From: Streptomyces dysideae
Lineage (GTDB): Bacteria > Actinomycetota > Actinomycetes > Streptomycetales > Streptomycetaceae
DNA: 64,000 nt
Assembly (NCBI RefSeq): GCF_001514305.1
Contig: NZ_KQ949078.1
Location: 247,122 to 311,121, forward strand
Direction: 5' to 3'
Each line of letters begins with the position of its first letter. Positions within the stretch are counted from its first letter, which is position 1. A model generated the notes under the pieces. The model had not been told where the DNA came from, did no database searches, and was given only the letters and a program-made list of their open reading frames with translations. Below are positions 53,408 to 62,834 of the stretch, piece after piece. The position numbers were made by a program, and so were the translations under genes.

Positions 53408-53540
53408 CTCACCTTCCCCTCTGGTATTTCTCAAGGCTGGTTAAGGGAACGCAAAGGGTTCTCACAGGCCACTCCCCGATCGTCATGGACATGAGCCCGA
53501 ACAGCCCACGTCACCACAGACCCGGGGAGCGGTAACCGCC

Positions 53541-54143
53541 ATGAATCAGCTGGTCCTTGTCGCCATCGACCTCGCCGCCATCTCCCTGCTCACCTTCGGC
53601 GTCTACTTCCCCCGCCACCACCGCCGGGACCTGATCGCCGCCTTCCTCGGTGTGAACATCGGGGTCCTCGCCGTCGCGATGACGCTCACCTCGGCGTCCG
53701 TGGGGATCGGGCTGGGCATGGGGCTGTTCGGGGTCCTGTCGATCATCCGGCTCCGGTCGTACGAGATCGCGCAGCATGAGATCGCCTACTACTTCTCCGC
53801 CCTCGCTCTCGGACTCCTCGCCGGGCTCCCCACGAGCGTGAACGTCCTCACGACGGCCCTGATGGGGCTGATCGTCCTCACCATGTACGTCGGCGACCAC
53901 CCCCGCCTCTTCGGCCGGCACCGGCAGCAGAGCCTGAAACTCGACTCCGCGTACACCGACGAGGACGCCCTGCGCGCCCACCTCGAGGTGCTGCTGGGCG
54001 GACGCGTCGTGAACCTCTCGGTCAAGAGCGTCGACCTCGTCAACGACACCACCCAGCTCGAGGTGCGGTACGTCGTGACCGAGGGCACGCGGATCCCCCA
54101 GGAGACCGGTTCCCCCGTCACCCGGCAGGGAGTTCGGGCGTGA
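53541..54143 (+). CDS. DUF4956 membrane protein
   Basis: A 200-residue protein with four or five hydrophobic segments in the first 120 residues (LVAIDLAAISLLTFGVYF, LIAAFLGVNIGVLAVAMTL, GLGMGLFGVLSIIRLRSYEI, FSALALGLLAGL, TALMGLIVLTMYVG), then a soluble alpha/beta tail of 80 residues. FGVLSIIRLRSYEIAQHEIAYYF is the DUF4956 signature. It is the first gene of a three-gene operon; the family is repeatedly found beside VTC-type polyphosphate polymerase genes and may assist membrane passage of the product. Start ATG 53541. Confidence 0.9.
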   Translation: MNQLVLVAIDLAAISLLTFGVYFPRHHRRDLIAAFLGVNIGVLAVAMTLTSASVGIGLGMGLFGVLSIIRLRSYEIAQHEIAYYFSALALGLLAGLPTSVNVLTTALMGLIVLTMYVGDHPRLFGRHRQQSLKLDSAYTDEDALRAHLEVLLGGRVVNLSVKSVDLVNDTTQLEVRYVVTEGTRIPQETGSPVTRQGVRA

Positions 54144-54934
54144 CCGCCACCGACTCCCTCACCCGAGTCGTCGGCACCCTGCGGCCCATCGGGCTCGACG
54201 AACTCGTGGAACGCGCCTCGCTGCTGACCCGACTGGACCGCAAGTACATGCTGCCGGCGCACGAACTTCCTCTGTTCCTCGCCGGGTTGGGGAACGACGT
54301 ACAGGTCCTGGAGATGGCCGGCGAGCGGCGCTTCGGGTACCGGTCCGTCTACTTCGACACCCCCGACCTGGACGGTTACCTGGGCGCCGCCCGACGCCGT
54401 CGGCGCCGTTTCAAGCTCCGGGTCCGTACCTATCTCGACTCCGGTGACCGGTACTTCGAGGTCAAGACACGTGGCCCGCGCGGTACGACCGTCAAGGAGC
54501 GCATCCCGTACGAGGGGGACGCCTGGCGGCTCGCCCCCGCGGCCCGGGCGTACACCGACGAGGTGCTCGCCGGGGCCGGGATCAACTCCGACGGGTTCCG
54601 GTTCGCGCCCTCGCTGGTCACGTCGTACCGGCGTATGACCTTGTTCCTGCCCGCGAGCGGCAGCCGCGTCACCGTCGACACCGACCTGACCTGGGCTCTT
54701 CCCGACGGGACCGAACTGCGCACCCCGGACCGGGCCATCGTCGAGACCAAGTCGGGGCGGGCCGGTTCGGGCGCCGACCGGCTGCTGTGGTCCCTGAAGC
54801 ACCGGCCCTGTCCGGTTTCCAAGTACGGCGCGGGGCTCGCCGCCCTGCGCCCCGAACTGCCCGCACACCGTTGGCTGCCCGTCCTGCGGCGCCACTTTCC
54901 GACGGCACTGATATCGAACGGGAGTCCCGCATGA
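54140..54934 (+). CDS. VTC-domain (polyphosphate polymerase-like) protein
   Basis: A 264-residue protein of the VTC/CYTH-like triphosphate tunnel fold. Charged strand motifs lining the tunnel are visible: TRLDRKYMLP, RRFKLRVRTYLDSGDRYFEVKTRG, TVKERIPYE, TSYRRMTLF, VDTDLTW and AIVETKSG. In yeast Vtc4 this fold makes polyphosphate from ATP. The start GTG 54140 overlaps the stop of the DUF4956 gene, and the stop overlaps the next ATG, so the three proteins are likely made together. Confidence 0.9.
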   Translation: MTATDSLTRVVGTLRPIGLDELVERASLLTRLDRKYMLPAHELPLFLAGLGNDVQVLEMAGERRFGYRSVYFDTPDLDGYLGAARRRRRRFKLRVRTYLDSGDRYFEVKTRGPRGTTVKERIPYEGDAWRLAPAARAYTDEVLAGAGINSDGFRFAPSLVTSYRRMTLFLPASGSRVTVDTDLTWALPDGTELRTPDRAIVETKSGRAGSGADRLLWSLKHRPCPVSKYGAGLAALRPELPAHRWLPVLRRHFPTALISNGSPA

Positions 54935-56760
54935 GACTGACACGAAGGGTTCGTACGAAGCTGGTGGCCGCCCTCGCCTCGGTGGTACTCGGTACGGCCG
55001 TGCTGGCCGGGTGTTCCTCCGAGGCCGGTTCCTCCTCGTCGAGCGCGGCGGGGTCGAGCTCCACCTCCTCCACCTCCTCGGCCTCCTCGGCCTCCACCGA
55101 CGGAAGCCAGACGGCCGCCGCCGTCCTCGCCGACAACCAGGACGTCCACGCGAAGGACGGGGACACGGAGTCCGACGCGTCCGAGGCCGTGGAGATCGAG
55201 CTGAACGGTGACTCCGCTTCCGCCAAGGGGAAGGGGGTGGAAGTCGACGGGTCCGCCGTCACCATCACCGCGGCCGGTACCTACCGGCTCAGCGGCAGCC
55301 TCAACGACGGGCAGGTCGTGGTCGACGCCCCCGACGCGAAGGTGACCCTCATCCTCGACGGTGTCTCGGTCTCGAACTCCAAGGGCGCCGCGATCGACAT
55401 CGCCGGCGCGGACGAGGCCGTGGTCGTCCTCGCCGACGGCAGCGAGAACACGCTCGGCGACACCGACTCGTACGCCGAGGACGCGGAGGCGAACGCCGCC
55501 CTGTACAGCGCCGCCGACCTCACGATCGGGGGCAGCGGCTCGCTCACCGTGAAGGGCAACGGCAACGACGGCATCGCGAGCGCCGACGGTCTGGTGATCC
55601 AGGGTGGGACCCTCACCGTCGACGCTGCCGACGATGGCATCCGGGGCAAGGACTACCTCGTGGTGAGCGGCGGCAACGTCACCGTCACGGCGGGTGGCGA
55701 CGGGCTCAAGGCCGACAACACGGAGGACGCGGACCGGGGTTACATCGCCGTCAGCGGCGGCACCGTGAAGGTGACCTCCGAGGGCGACGGCGTCGACGCG
55801 GCGACGGACGTGGTGGTCACCGGCGGCAGGCTGACCGTCACCAGCAAGGCGTCCGACGACTCCTCCGCGCACGGCTTGAAGTCGGGTGTCATCACCGTCC
55901 TGGAGGGCGGCACCGTCGGCATCGACTCCTCCGCCGACGCCCTGCACAGCGACTCGGCCGTGCACCTGGCCGGTGCCACCGTGACGGCCGCCGCGGGCGA
56001 CGACGGGGTGCACGCCGAGGGTGACCTGGTGATCAGCAAGGGCAAGCTCACCATCACGAACTCCAACGAAGGGCTGGAAGGCAAGGACATCCTGGTCAGC
56101 GGGGGTTCGGCGACGGTGACGTCGAGCGACGACGGCGTCAACGCCTCCGCCAGCGACACCTCCTCCGACGACCAGGGCGGTCAGGGCGGCTTCGGCGGCG
56201 GGGGCGGCGGCGAGAGCGTCGGCGACTACTCTGTCAAGGTCGCCGGCGGCACCCTCGTCATCAACGCCAACGGCGACGGCTTCGACTCCAACGGCACCGC
56301 CGAGATCACCGGCGGCACGGTCGTCGTCAACGGTCCGGAGATGAACGGCAACGGCGCGCTCGACGTCAACGGCAGCTTCACGGTCAGCGGCGGCACCCTG
56401 CTCGCGGCCGGCAGCGCGGGCATGGTCGTCGCCCCGGACACCGAGTCCGAGCAGGGCTGGCTCTCGGCGACGCTCGACTCGTCCGTCGCGGCGGGCACGA
56501 CCCTGCACGTGGTGGACTCCGACGGCAAGGTCGTGGCGACGTACGTGACGTCCAAGACGATCCAGAACGTCGTCCTGTCGTCCTCCGCGGTCAAGAGCGG
56601 GGAGGAGTACCGGATCTACTCCGGCGGATCGGCGTCCGAGGAGACCACGGGCGGCCTCGCCAAGAGCGGGGAGCTCGGCGACGCCGACGAGATCGCCACG
56701 GTCACCGCAGGCGAGGCCCCGGAGGGCGGCTTCGGCGGCGGCCCCGGCGGGCGCGGCTAG
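54931..56760 (+). CDS. Carbohydrate-binding-domain (DUF4353) lipoprotein
   Basis: A 609-residue exported lipoprotein: the signal LVAALASVVLGTAVLAGC has a lipobox (LAGC) and is followed by a long Ser/Ala/Thr linker. From about residue 85 the protein consists of short repeating beta-strand units with GG and DG turns (for example TITAAGTYRLSGSL, AIDIAGADEAVVVLADGS, SGGNVTVTAGGDGL), which is the DUF4353 parallel beta-helix pattern. The last part is Gly-rich. The gene overlaps the VTC gene by four bases. Its operon partners suggest binding or processing a surface polymer; biochemistry unknown. Confidence 0.9.
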   Translation: MRLTRRVRTKLVAALASVVLGTAVLAGCSSEAGSSSSSAAGSSSTSSTSSASSASTDGSQTAAAVLADNQDVHAKDGDTESDASEAVEIELNGDSASAKGKGVEVDGSAVTITAAGTYRLSGSLNDGQVVVDAPDAKVTLILDGVSVSNSKGAAIDIAGADEAVVVLADGSENTLGDTDSYAEDAEANAALYSAADLTIGGSGSLTVKGNGNDGIASADGLVIQGGTLTVDAADDGIRGKDYLVVSGGNVTVTAGGDGLKADNTEDADRGYIAVSGGTVKVTSEGDGVDAATDVVVTGGRLTVTSKASDDSSAHGLKSGVITVLEGGTVGIDSSADALHSDSAVHLAGATVTAAAGDDGVHAEGDLVISKGKLTITNSNEGLEGKDILVSGGSATVTSSDDGVNASASDTSSDDQGGQGGFGGGGGGESVGDYSVKVAGGTLVINANGDGFDSNGTAEITGGTVVVNGPEMNGNGALDVNGSFTVSGGTLLAAGSAGMVVAPDTESEQGWLSATLDSSVAAGTTLHVVDSDGKVVATYVTSKTIQNVVLSSSAVKSGEEYRIYSGGSASEETTGGLAKSGELGDADEIATVTAGEAPEGGFGGGPGGRG

Positions 56761-56777
56761 GGCTGCCTCACCAATGG

Positions 56778-56819
56778 CGCGAGTCCGCCCCGCCGGCCAC
56801 AGGCGGGAGCGGACTCGCG
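56778..56819 (+). terminator. Terminator of the DUF4956-VTC-DUF4353 operon
   Basis: An 11-bp stem CGCGAGTCCGC/GCGGACTCGCG plus an inner CCCGCC/GGCGGG pairing, just after the stop at 56760. Confidence 0.85.
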
Positions 56820-56911
56820 GGCTGTCCGGATCAGCGGCCTCCCACGCGGGCAATCCTGACATGTACCGCCAAGTAGGTTCGTGCTTTGTTGAAGGTTGGG
56901 ACGCCGGGAGC

Positions 56912-57277
56912 CTACCTCGCCACGAACTGCGTGAGGATCGCCTGCACCTCGTAGATGTCGACGCCCTTCGTGAAGGTCTTCTCGATGGGCGTCGCGGCCC
57001 CTGAGATCCAGATCTTGAGCTCGGCGTCGAGGTCGAAGTGCCCGGCGGTCTCCACCGAGAAGTGGGAGATGCTGCGGTACGGGACGGAGTGGTACTCCAC
57101 CTTCTTGCCGGTGAGGCCCTGCTTGTCGATCAGGATCATCCGCCGGTCGGTGAACAGGATGGTGTCGCGGATCAGCAGAAACGCCGCGTGCACCTGTTCC
57201 CCGTGCCCCAGCAGTCGCGCGTAGTCCTGCTGCGCCTGCCCCGGATTGATGGTGTGCGCGTTCCCGAACAGCGCCAT
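56912..57277 (-). CDS. PH-domain protein (bacterial PH, YvbH-like)
   Basis: A 121-residue single-domain protein. LLIRDTILFTDRRMILIDKQGLTGKKVEYHSVPYRSISHF is the typical bacterial PH strand pattern, seen here in pieces across residues about 35-75, and an amphipathic helix ends the protein. Members of this family are of unknown function. ATG 57277 is preceded by GGGGGTCTCC. Divergent from the pectate lyase gene. Confidence 0.88.
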   Translation of the reverse strand: MALFGNAHTINPGQAQQDYARLLGHGEQVHAAFLLIRDTILFTDRRMILIDKQGLTGKKVEYHSVPYRSISHFSVETAGHFDLDAELKIWISGAATPIEKTFTKGVDIYEVQAILTQFVAR

Positions 57278-57460
57278 GGAGACCCCCACTCGATCGACCT
57301 GCTTTTGAGGAGGGACGCGAACTGCCGGATGTGGGTTGCGAGTTCCTCTGCGAGAGGCGGCAACCTTCCCCGCAGCCACGGCCACTGATGAGTCGTGAGC
57401 GCCGTTCACCGGAGCTTCACCACGCACAGCATGTGTCCCACAATCACGTAAGGACTCCTC

Positions 57461-58798
57461 GTGGCAGCACCCTCCCACCGCCGGTCCCTCCGCACGCGGC
57501 GCACCCTCGTCGTCACCGCCGCCGTCGCGGCCGCAGGCGTCGGTGCCGGCGTCATCGTGATGAACGCGAACGCCAACCCCGTAGACCTCTACCACCAGAC
57601 GCTGCCCGCCAAGGACGGCTGGGCGGCCTCCGGCGCGGGGACGACCGGCGGCGCGAAGGCCGACTCCGCGCACACCTTCACCGTCTCGACCCGCGCCCAG
57701 CTCGTGAAGGCGCTGGGGTCCGCCTCCGACACCGCCCCGCGGATCATCAAGGTGAAGGGCACGATCGACGCCAACACCAACGACGCGGGCAAGAAGCTGA
57801 CCTGCGCCGGCTACGCCTCCGGCACCGGCTACTCGCCGGCCTCCTACCTGAAGGCGTACGACCCCGCCACCTACGGCAAGAAGGCGCCGTCCGGCACGCA
57901 GGAGAACGCCCGCCAGGCCGCCGAGGCCAAGCAGAAGAAGAACATCGTCTTCAAGGTGCCCGCCAACACCACCATCGTGGGCGTGCCCGGCACCAACGCC
58001 GGCATCAAGGGCGGCAGCCTTCAGGTGCAGAACGTGAAGAACGTCATCATCCGCAACCTCACCTTCTCCGCGACCGAGGACTGCTTCCCGCAGTGGGACC
58101 CGACGGACGGCTCGGCGGGCGAGTGGAACTCGAACTACGACTCGGTGACGCTGCGCGGCGCGACCAACGTCTGGGCCGACCACAACACGTTCACCGACGA
58201 GCCGACCTTCGACAAGGCGCTGAAGACGTACTTCGGCCGCAAGTACCAGATCCACGACGGTGCCCTCGACATCACCAACGGCTCCGACCTGGTGACCGTC
58301 GAGCGGAACGTGTTCACCTGCCACGACAAGACGATGCTGATCGGCAGCAGCGACACCGACAGCGTCGGCAAGCTGCGGGTCACCATCCACCACAACGTGT
58401 GGAAGGGCATCGTCCAGCGCGCCCCGCTGGCCCGCATCGGCCAGGTCCACCTCTACAACAACCTCTACGACACGACGAACCTCAACGGCTACGTCCCCAA
58501 GTACAGCCTCGACTCCCGCGCCAAGGCCCAGGTGGTCGCCGAGCGCAACGCCTGGGTGCTGCCGTCCGGCGCGAAGGTCGCCAAGCTGCTGAGCGGTGAC
58601 GGCACCGGCTCGGTCGCGGGCGGCGGCAACCTCGTCAACGGCACGACGACGGACATCGTCGCCGCGTACAACGCCGCGAGCTCGAAGAAGATGAAGACGA
58701 CGGTGAACTGGAAGCCGACGCTTACGGCTGGGCTTCAGACGTCGGCGAAGAACCTGGTGACGGAGCTGACGGCCACGACGGGCGCCGTTCTCCGCTAG
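57461..58798 (+). CDS. Secreted pectate lyase, PL1 family
   Basis: A 445-residue exported enzyme. The signal peptide is LVVTAAVAAAGVGAGVIVMNANA. The parallel beta-helix domain includes the calcium-site region NVWADHNTFTD and the later LVTVERNVFTCHDKTMLIG and RVTIHHNVWKGIVQRAPLAR, where the Arg is the expected catalytic base in PL1 (beta-elimination of polygalacturonate). GTG 57461 has GTAAGGAC upstream. It stands alone with its own terminator, fitting an inducible plant-polymer degradation gene. Confidence 0.9.
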   Translation: MAAPSHRRSLRTRRTLVVTAAVAAAGVGAGVIVMNANANPVDLYHQTLPAKDGWAASGAGTTGGAKADSAHTFTVSTRAQLVKALGSASDTAPRIIKVKGTIDANTNDAGKKLTCAGYASGTGYSPASYLKAYDPATYGKKAPSGTQENARQAAEAKQKKNIVFKVPANTTIVGVPGTNAGIKGGSLQVQNVKNVIIRNLTFSATEDCFPQWDPTDGSAGEWNSNYDSVTLRGATNVWADHNTFTDEPTFDKALKTYFGRKYQIHDGALDITNGSDLVTVERNVFTCHDKTMLIGSSDTDSVGKLRVTIHHNVWKGIVQRAPLARIGQVHLYNNLYDTTNLNGYVPKYSLDSRAKAQVVAERNAWVLPSGAKVAKLLSGDGTGSVAGGGNLVNGTTTDIVAAYNAASSKKMKTTVNWKPTLTAGLQTSAKNLVTELTATTGAVLR

Positions 58799-58817
58799 AG
58801 GGCTGATGGAAAGGCGT

Positions 58818-58851
58818 GGGGCCCGGGAAGTGGTTGCGCTTCCCGGGCCCC
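58818..58851. terminator. Bidirectional terminator
   Basis: A perfect 13-bp stem GGGGCCCGGGAAG/CTTCCCGGGCCCC with an eight-base loop, between convergent pectate lyase and metG genes. Confidence 0.9.
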
Positions 58852-58874
58852 TTCGCTGTCAGGTGCTTGTGTGC

Positions 58875-60605
58875 TTACGCCGGCTCGCCGCCGAAGCGCT
58901 CCTTGTAGGTCTCCAGGTCCTCGTCCGTGAGCTTCGCGAAGAGGACCGGGGGGACCGTGAAGGGGATGCCGGGGGTGAGGGTGGTCAGGGACTTCGCCTC
59001 GGCTTCGGTGATCCAGGCCGCACGCTTTTGATCAGACGCAGTGTCGGTCAGGGAGAACGCGGTGCGCATCGTGGCCGACGTCGCCGGGATGAAGGGTTCC
59101 GAGACCACCGCGTAGAGGTGGATCAGGTTCATCGCCGTGCGGAGTGTGAGGGCCGCGGCGTCCTTGTCGGTCTTGATCTCCAGCCAGGGGGCCTTCTCCT
59201 CCAGGTAGGAGTTGCCCGCCGACCACAGGGCGCGCAGGGCGGCGGCCGCCTTGCGGAACTGGAGGGACTCCATGTGCTCCTCGTACTCGGCGAGGAGACG
59301 GGCGATCTCCTCGCCCAGCCGCGTCTCCGCCTCGCCGGGCTCGCCGCCCGCCGGGACCTCCTCGCCGAAGCGCTTCTTGGAGAAGGACAGGACACGGTTG
59401 ACGAAGTTGCCGAGGGTGTCGGCCAGGTCCTTGTTCACCGTCGCCGTGAAGTGCTCCCAGGTGAAGGACGAGTCGTCCGACTCCGGGGCGTTGGCGATCA
59501 GGAAGTAGCGCCAGTAGTCCGCCGGGAGGATGTCCAGGGCCTGGTCGGTGAAGACGCCGCGCTTCTGGGACGTGGAGAACTTTCCGCCGTAGTACGTCAG
59601 CCAGTTGAAGGCCTTGACGTAGTCGACCTTCTTCCACGGCTCGCGTACGCCGAGTTCCGTGGCCGGGAACATCACCGTGTGGAACGGGACGTTGTCCTTC
59701 GCCATGAACTCCGTGTAGCGGACGGTCTCGTCCGCCTCGTACCACCAGGACTTCCAGTCCCTGTTCTCCGGGTCCAGATCGGACCATTCCTTCGTCGCGC
59801 CGATGTACTCGATCGGGGCGTCGAACCACACGTAGAAGACCTTGCCCTCCGCCGCCAGCTCCGGCCACGTGTCCGCGGGGACCGGGACGCCCCAGTCCAG
59901 GTCGCGGGTGATCGCGCGGTCGTGCAGGCCCTCGTTCAGCCACTTGCGGGCGATGGAGGAGGCCAGGTGCGGCCAGTCGTTCTCGTGGCGGGCGACCCAC
60001 TCCTCGACCTCGTGCTGCAGCTTCGACTGGAGCAGGAAGAGGTGCTTCGTCTCGCGGACCTCCAGGTCCGTGGAGCCGGAGATCGCCGAGCGCGGGTTGA
60101 TCAGGTCCGTGGGGTCGAGGACCCGGGTGCAGTTCTCGCACTGGTCGCCGCGGGCCTTGTCGTAGCCGCAGTGGGGGCAGGTGCCCTCGACATAGCGGTC
60201 CGGGAGGAAACGGCCGTCGGCCTGGCTGTACACCTGGCGGATGGCGCGCTCTTCGATGAAGCCGTTCTCTTTGAGGCGGCGGGCGAAGTGCTGGGTGATC
60301 TCGACGTTCTGGGGGGAGGAACTCCGGCCGAAGTAGTCGAAGGCCAGTGCGAAGCCGTCGTAGACCGCCTTCTGGGCGTCGTGCGCCTGGGCGCAGAACT
60401 CGGCTACGGGGATCCCCTGCTCCTTCGCCGCGAGCTCGGCCGGGGTGCCGTGTTCGTCCGTCGCGCAGATGTAGAGGACGTCGTGGCCGCGCTGGCGGAG
60501 GTACCGGGAGTACACGTCCGCCGGGAGCATGGACCCCACCATGTTGCCCAGGTGCTTGATTCCGTTGATGTACGGAAGGGCGCTGGTGATGAGGTGTCGA
60601 GCCAT
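58875..60605 (-). CDS. metG: Methionyl-tRNA synthetase
   Basis: A 576-residue class I synthetase. The HIGH-type motif is KHLGN ([12 protein letters not shown]), the zinc knuckle is [17 protein letters not shown] (four Cys) and the KMSKS-type motif is FSTSQKRG. An anticodon-binding domain follows (about residues 400-540). There is no C-terminal tRNA-binding extension. The altered KMSKS-loop (FSTS) is of the MetRS type found in many actinobacteria. ATG 60605 was used as the start. It is essential for initiation and elongation. Confidence 0.95.
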   Translation of the reverse strand: MARHLITSALPYINGIKHLGNMVGSMLPADVYSRYLRQRGHDVLYICATDEHGTPAELAAKEQGIPVAEFCAQAHDAQKAVYDGFALAFDYFGRSSSPQNVEITQHFARRLKENGFIEERAIRQVYSQADGRFLPDRYVEGTCPHCGYDKARGDQCENCTRVLDPTDLINPRSAISGSTDLEVRETKHLFLLQSKLQHEVEEWVARHENDWPHLASSIARKWLNEGLHDRAITRDLDWGVPVPADTWPELAAEGKVFYVWFDAPIEYIGATKEWSDLDPENRDWKSWWYEADETVRYTEFMAKDNVPFHTVMFPATELGVREPWKKVDYVKAFNWLTYYGGKFSTSQKRGVFTDQALDILPADYWRYFLIANAPESDDSSFTWEHFTATVNKDLADTLGNFVNRVLSFSKKRFGEEVPAGGEPGEAETRLGEEIARLLAEYEEHMESLQFRKAAAALRALWSAGNSYLEEKAPWLEIKTDKDAAALTLRTAMNLIHLYAVVSEPFIPATSATMRTAFSLTDTASDQKRAAWITEAEAKSLTTLTPGIPFTVPPVLFAKLTDEDLETYKERFGGEPA

Positions 60606-60672
60606 CGGGGGCTGCTCCCAGGTCGGTTTTCTTGCTGCTTTGCGAACCTTGAAATCGTAGCCGACAGGGGTG

Positions 60673-60714
60673 GGCCGCCCGCTTCTCGTTTTACGGGGTG
60701 AGAAGCGGGCGGCC
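60673..60714 (-). terminator. Terminator after the VWA gene
   Basis: A 15-bp perfect stem (GGCCGCCCGCTTCTC with its complement) and a 12-base loop, 29 bases beyond the stop at 60743. Confidence 0.88.
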
Positions 60715-60742
60715 GGTGACGATCTGGGGGTGCTGAGGGTTG

Positions 60743-62560
60743 CTACGGGCGCCAGGTCGCCAGTACGCCCTCGTAGAGCTCCGTGTCCGTGAGCTCGCGC
60801 GGGGTCGGGCCCGCGTGGAAGAAGGACGTGTTGTCGGTCTTCAGCTTGCGGAGGTAGTCGAAGGCCTTGTTGTCGTGCTCACCGAAGGCGACGAAGGAGA
60901 AGAACACGGTGGGGTGGTTCTTCGCGGCGTCCGTGAGGGACTGGGTGGCGGGGGTCTTCGCGTCCGGGGCGCCGTCCGTCTGGAAGATCACCAGGGCGGG
61001 GGTGGTGGGGTCGGCCGACTTCTCGTGGTGGGTCACCACTTCTTCGACCGCTGCGTGGTAGCTGGTACGGCCCATGCGGCCGAGGCCGGCGTGCAGCTCG
61101 TCGATCTTGTTCTCGTGGTCGGTGAGGGTCAGCTCGCCCGTGCCGTCGAGTTCCGTGGAGAAGAAGACGACGTGGACCTTGGACTCGGGGTCCAGGTGGG
61201 CGGCGAGGGCGAGGGTCTGCTCGCCGAGGGCCTGGGCTGAGCCGTCCTTGTAGTACGGGCGCATGGAGGCGGAGCGGTCCAGGACGAGGTAGACCTTGGC
61301 GTGGGTGCCGGTGAGGTTGTTGGCGGTGAGGGTGGTGGTGGCGGCCTTGTAGGCGGTGAGGAGGGTGGCGGGCACTACGGCCTCGGCTTCGCCTTCGGCC
61401 TCTGTGTTCCCACCCGCACCACCCGTGTCACTTTCGTCGTCGACTGCGGGTGGCCCCTGCGGGGCTTCCTCGCCGTCGGCGGCTGCGGGCTCGTCGGTGG
61501 GCTCCGGTGTCACCTCGGCGACCGGCTTCTCGGCCGCAGGCTCGGCCTCCTCGGTCGGCTCCTCCGCCACGGCGGCCGGCTCCTCGGTCGGCTCCGGCGC
61601 GACCTCGGCGACCGGCTCGGGCTCCGGGTCGGGCGTGACCTCGGCGGCCGGCTCGGGCTCCGGGTCGGGCGTGACCTCGGTGGCCGGCTCGGGCTCCGGT
61701 TCGGGCGTGACCTCGGTGGCCGGCTCGGGCTCCGGGTCGGGCGTGACCTCGGTGGCCGGCTCGGGCTCGGGTTCGGGCGTGACCTCGGCGGTCGGCTCCG
61801 GGTCGGGCGTGGTCTCCGCGATCGGCTCGGGATCCGGCGTCACCTCGGCGACCGGCTTCTCGGCCGCAGGCTCGGCCTCCTCCGCCAGCTCTTCCACGAC
61901 GGCCACCGGCTCCTCGGCCGGCTCCGGCGTGACCTCGGCAGTCGGCTCCGGCTCGGGTTCGGGCGTGACCTCGGCGGCCGGTTCCTCGGCCGCAGGCTTG
62001 GCTTCCCCCGTCGGCTCCTCCGCCACGGCGGCCGGCTCCTCGGTCGGCTCCGGCGCGACCTCGGCGACCGGCTCGGGCGTCGGCTCCCCGGCGACCGGCT
62101 CGGCCTCAGCCTTCGGCGTCACTTCCACGACCGGCTCGGCCTCAGCCTTCGGCGTCACGTCCGCCACCGGCATTGCCGCAGCCTTCGGCGTCACCTCCGC
62201 CACCGGCTTTGCCGCAGCCTCCGCGGCCTCCGGCGCAGCAGCCCCCTCGGTCTCCTCCGCCTCTCCCGGCTTCGGTACCGCCACGTTGTCGAACGCCAGC
62301 GCGACGAGGTCGTGCTCCTCCTCGGCCGACAGGCGCTGCTCCGGGATCTGAGCCGTGGCAGCAGGAGTCGTATCCGGCGTCGTAGCCGGGGCCGGAGCCG
62401 TCGGCTCGGGTTCGGGGGACGGGGACGGGGCCGTCGAGGTCGGGTCCGGGGTGGGGACCGTCTGCGAGGGGGTCGGCGTCCGATCCGCACCCTCTGCTTC
62501 GGCGGTCCGCTTCTTGCGTGACCGGCCGAACGCGTTCCGCAGGAGAGTGAGAATGCCCAT
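60743..62560 (-). CDS. VWA-domain protein with long Pro/Glu repeat
   Basis: A 605-residue protein. A basic N-terminus ([18 protein letters not shown]) is followed by about 350 residues of Pro/Glu/Ala/Val/Thr repeats, then a von Willebrand A domain (about residues 405-600) with the MIDAS motif [14 protein letters not shown] (DxSxS), the Thr in [12 protein letters not shown] and the Asp in [11 protein letters not shown]. The domain resembles TerF/TerY-like proteins of tellurium-resistance type loci, although no Ter genes are present. The repeat spacer should hold the domain away from its anchor. The start ATG 62560 follows GAGAGTGAG. Function unknown. Confidence 0.87.
   Translation of the reverse strand: MGILTLLRNAFGRSRKKRTAEAEGADRTPTPSQTVPTPDPTSTAPSPSPEPEPTAPAPATTPDTTPAATAQIPEQRLSAEEEHDLVALAFDNVAVPKPGEAEETEGAAAPEAAEAAAKPVAEVTPKAAAMPVADVTPKAEAEPVVEVTPKAEAEPVAGEPTPEPVAEVAPEPTEEPAAVAEEPTGEAKPAAEEPAAEVTPEPEPEPTAEVTPEPAEEPVAVVEELAEEAEPAAEKPVAEVTPDPEPIAETTPDPEPTAEVTPEPEPEPATEVTPDPEPEPATEVTPEPEPEPATEVTPDPEPEPAAEVTPDPEPEPVAEVAPEPTEEPAAVAEEPTEEAEPAAEKPVAEVTPEPTDEPAAADGEEAPQGPPAVDDESDTGGAGGNTEAEGEAEAVVPATLLTAYKAATTTLTANNLTGTHAKVYLVLDRSASMRPYYKDGSAQALGEQTLALAAHLDPESKVHVVFFSTELDGTGELTLTDHENKIDELHAGLGRMGRTSYHAAVEEVVTHHEKSADPTTPALVIFQTDGAPDAKTPATQSLTDAAKNHPTVFFSFVAFGEHDNKAFDYLRKLKTDNTSFFHAGPTPRELTDTELYEGVLATWRP
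61490..62150 (-). repeat. Degenerate tandem repeat encoding PEPEPxxEVTP units
   Basis: About 660 bp of imperfect tandem units, most regular with a 36-bp period at 61615-61800 ([15 protein letters not shown], [12 protein letters not shown]). Several blocks ([20 protein letters not shown] type) recur farther apart, so the array grew by both short and longer duplications. Confidence 0.8.
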
Positions 62561-62735
62561 GTGCGCAACCCTTCGCGTGAGTTGATGCCCGTTAATCCCT
62601 GGCCAGGACGGACACGTAAGGTTAGCGGCCCCGCGGGGTGATCTTGGGCCGGGGCGGCATAGGGGGTCCGTCACGTCAAGGGCGGCAATGCGCCTTCCTC
62701 GGTCCGCGCCCCCAACTGACGTACGCATACCTCAG

Positions 62736-62757
62736 GTTCACCCTCCGTTCACCGTGC
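62736..62757 (+). promoter_or_regulatory. PHO box (PhoP-binding direct repeats)
   Basis: Two direct repeats GTTCACC (62736-62742 and 62747-62753) with an exact 11-bp period, the signature of Streptomyces PHO boxes. They lie about 80 bp before the start of the PhoX-type phosphatase gene, which is a usual PhoP target. Confidence 0.82.
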
Positions 62758-62834
62758 GGCCCCGCTCCCGCACAAACGTGCCCCTAGCGTCCCTCACGCG
62801 ACATCCAAGGGGAAGTCAAAGGGGTAGAGACATT

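Noticed and set aside
54430..56862. 810-codon open frame on the reverse strand
   Set aside because: It mirrors the DUF4353 lipoprotein and VTC genes; composition is that of an antisense frame in GC-rich DNA (Val/Gly/Asp/Arg-rich, no motifs).
61490..62150. CRISPR-like regular repeats
   Set aside because: Units are adjacent, degenerate and in frame with a protein; no unique spacers.
61301..62521. Forward frame with strikingly repetitive Gly/Leu/Arg sequence
   Set aside because: It is the complement of the Pro/Glu repeat of the VWA gene and only looks structured because that array is repetitive.
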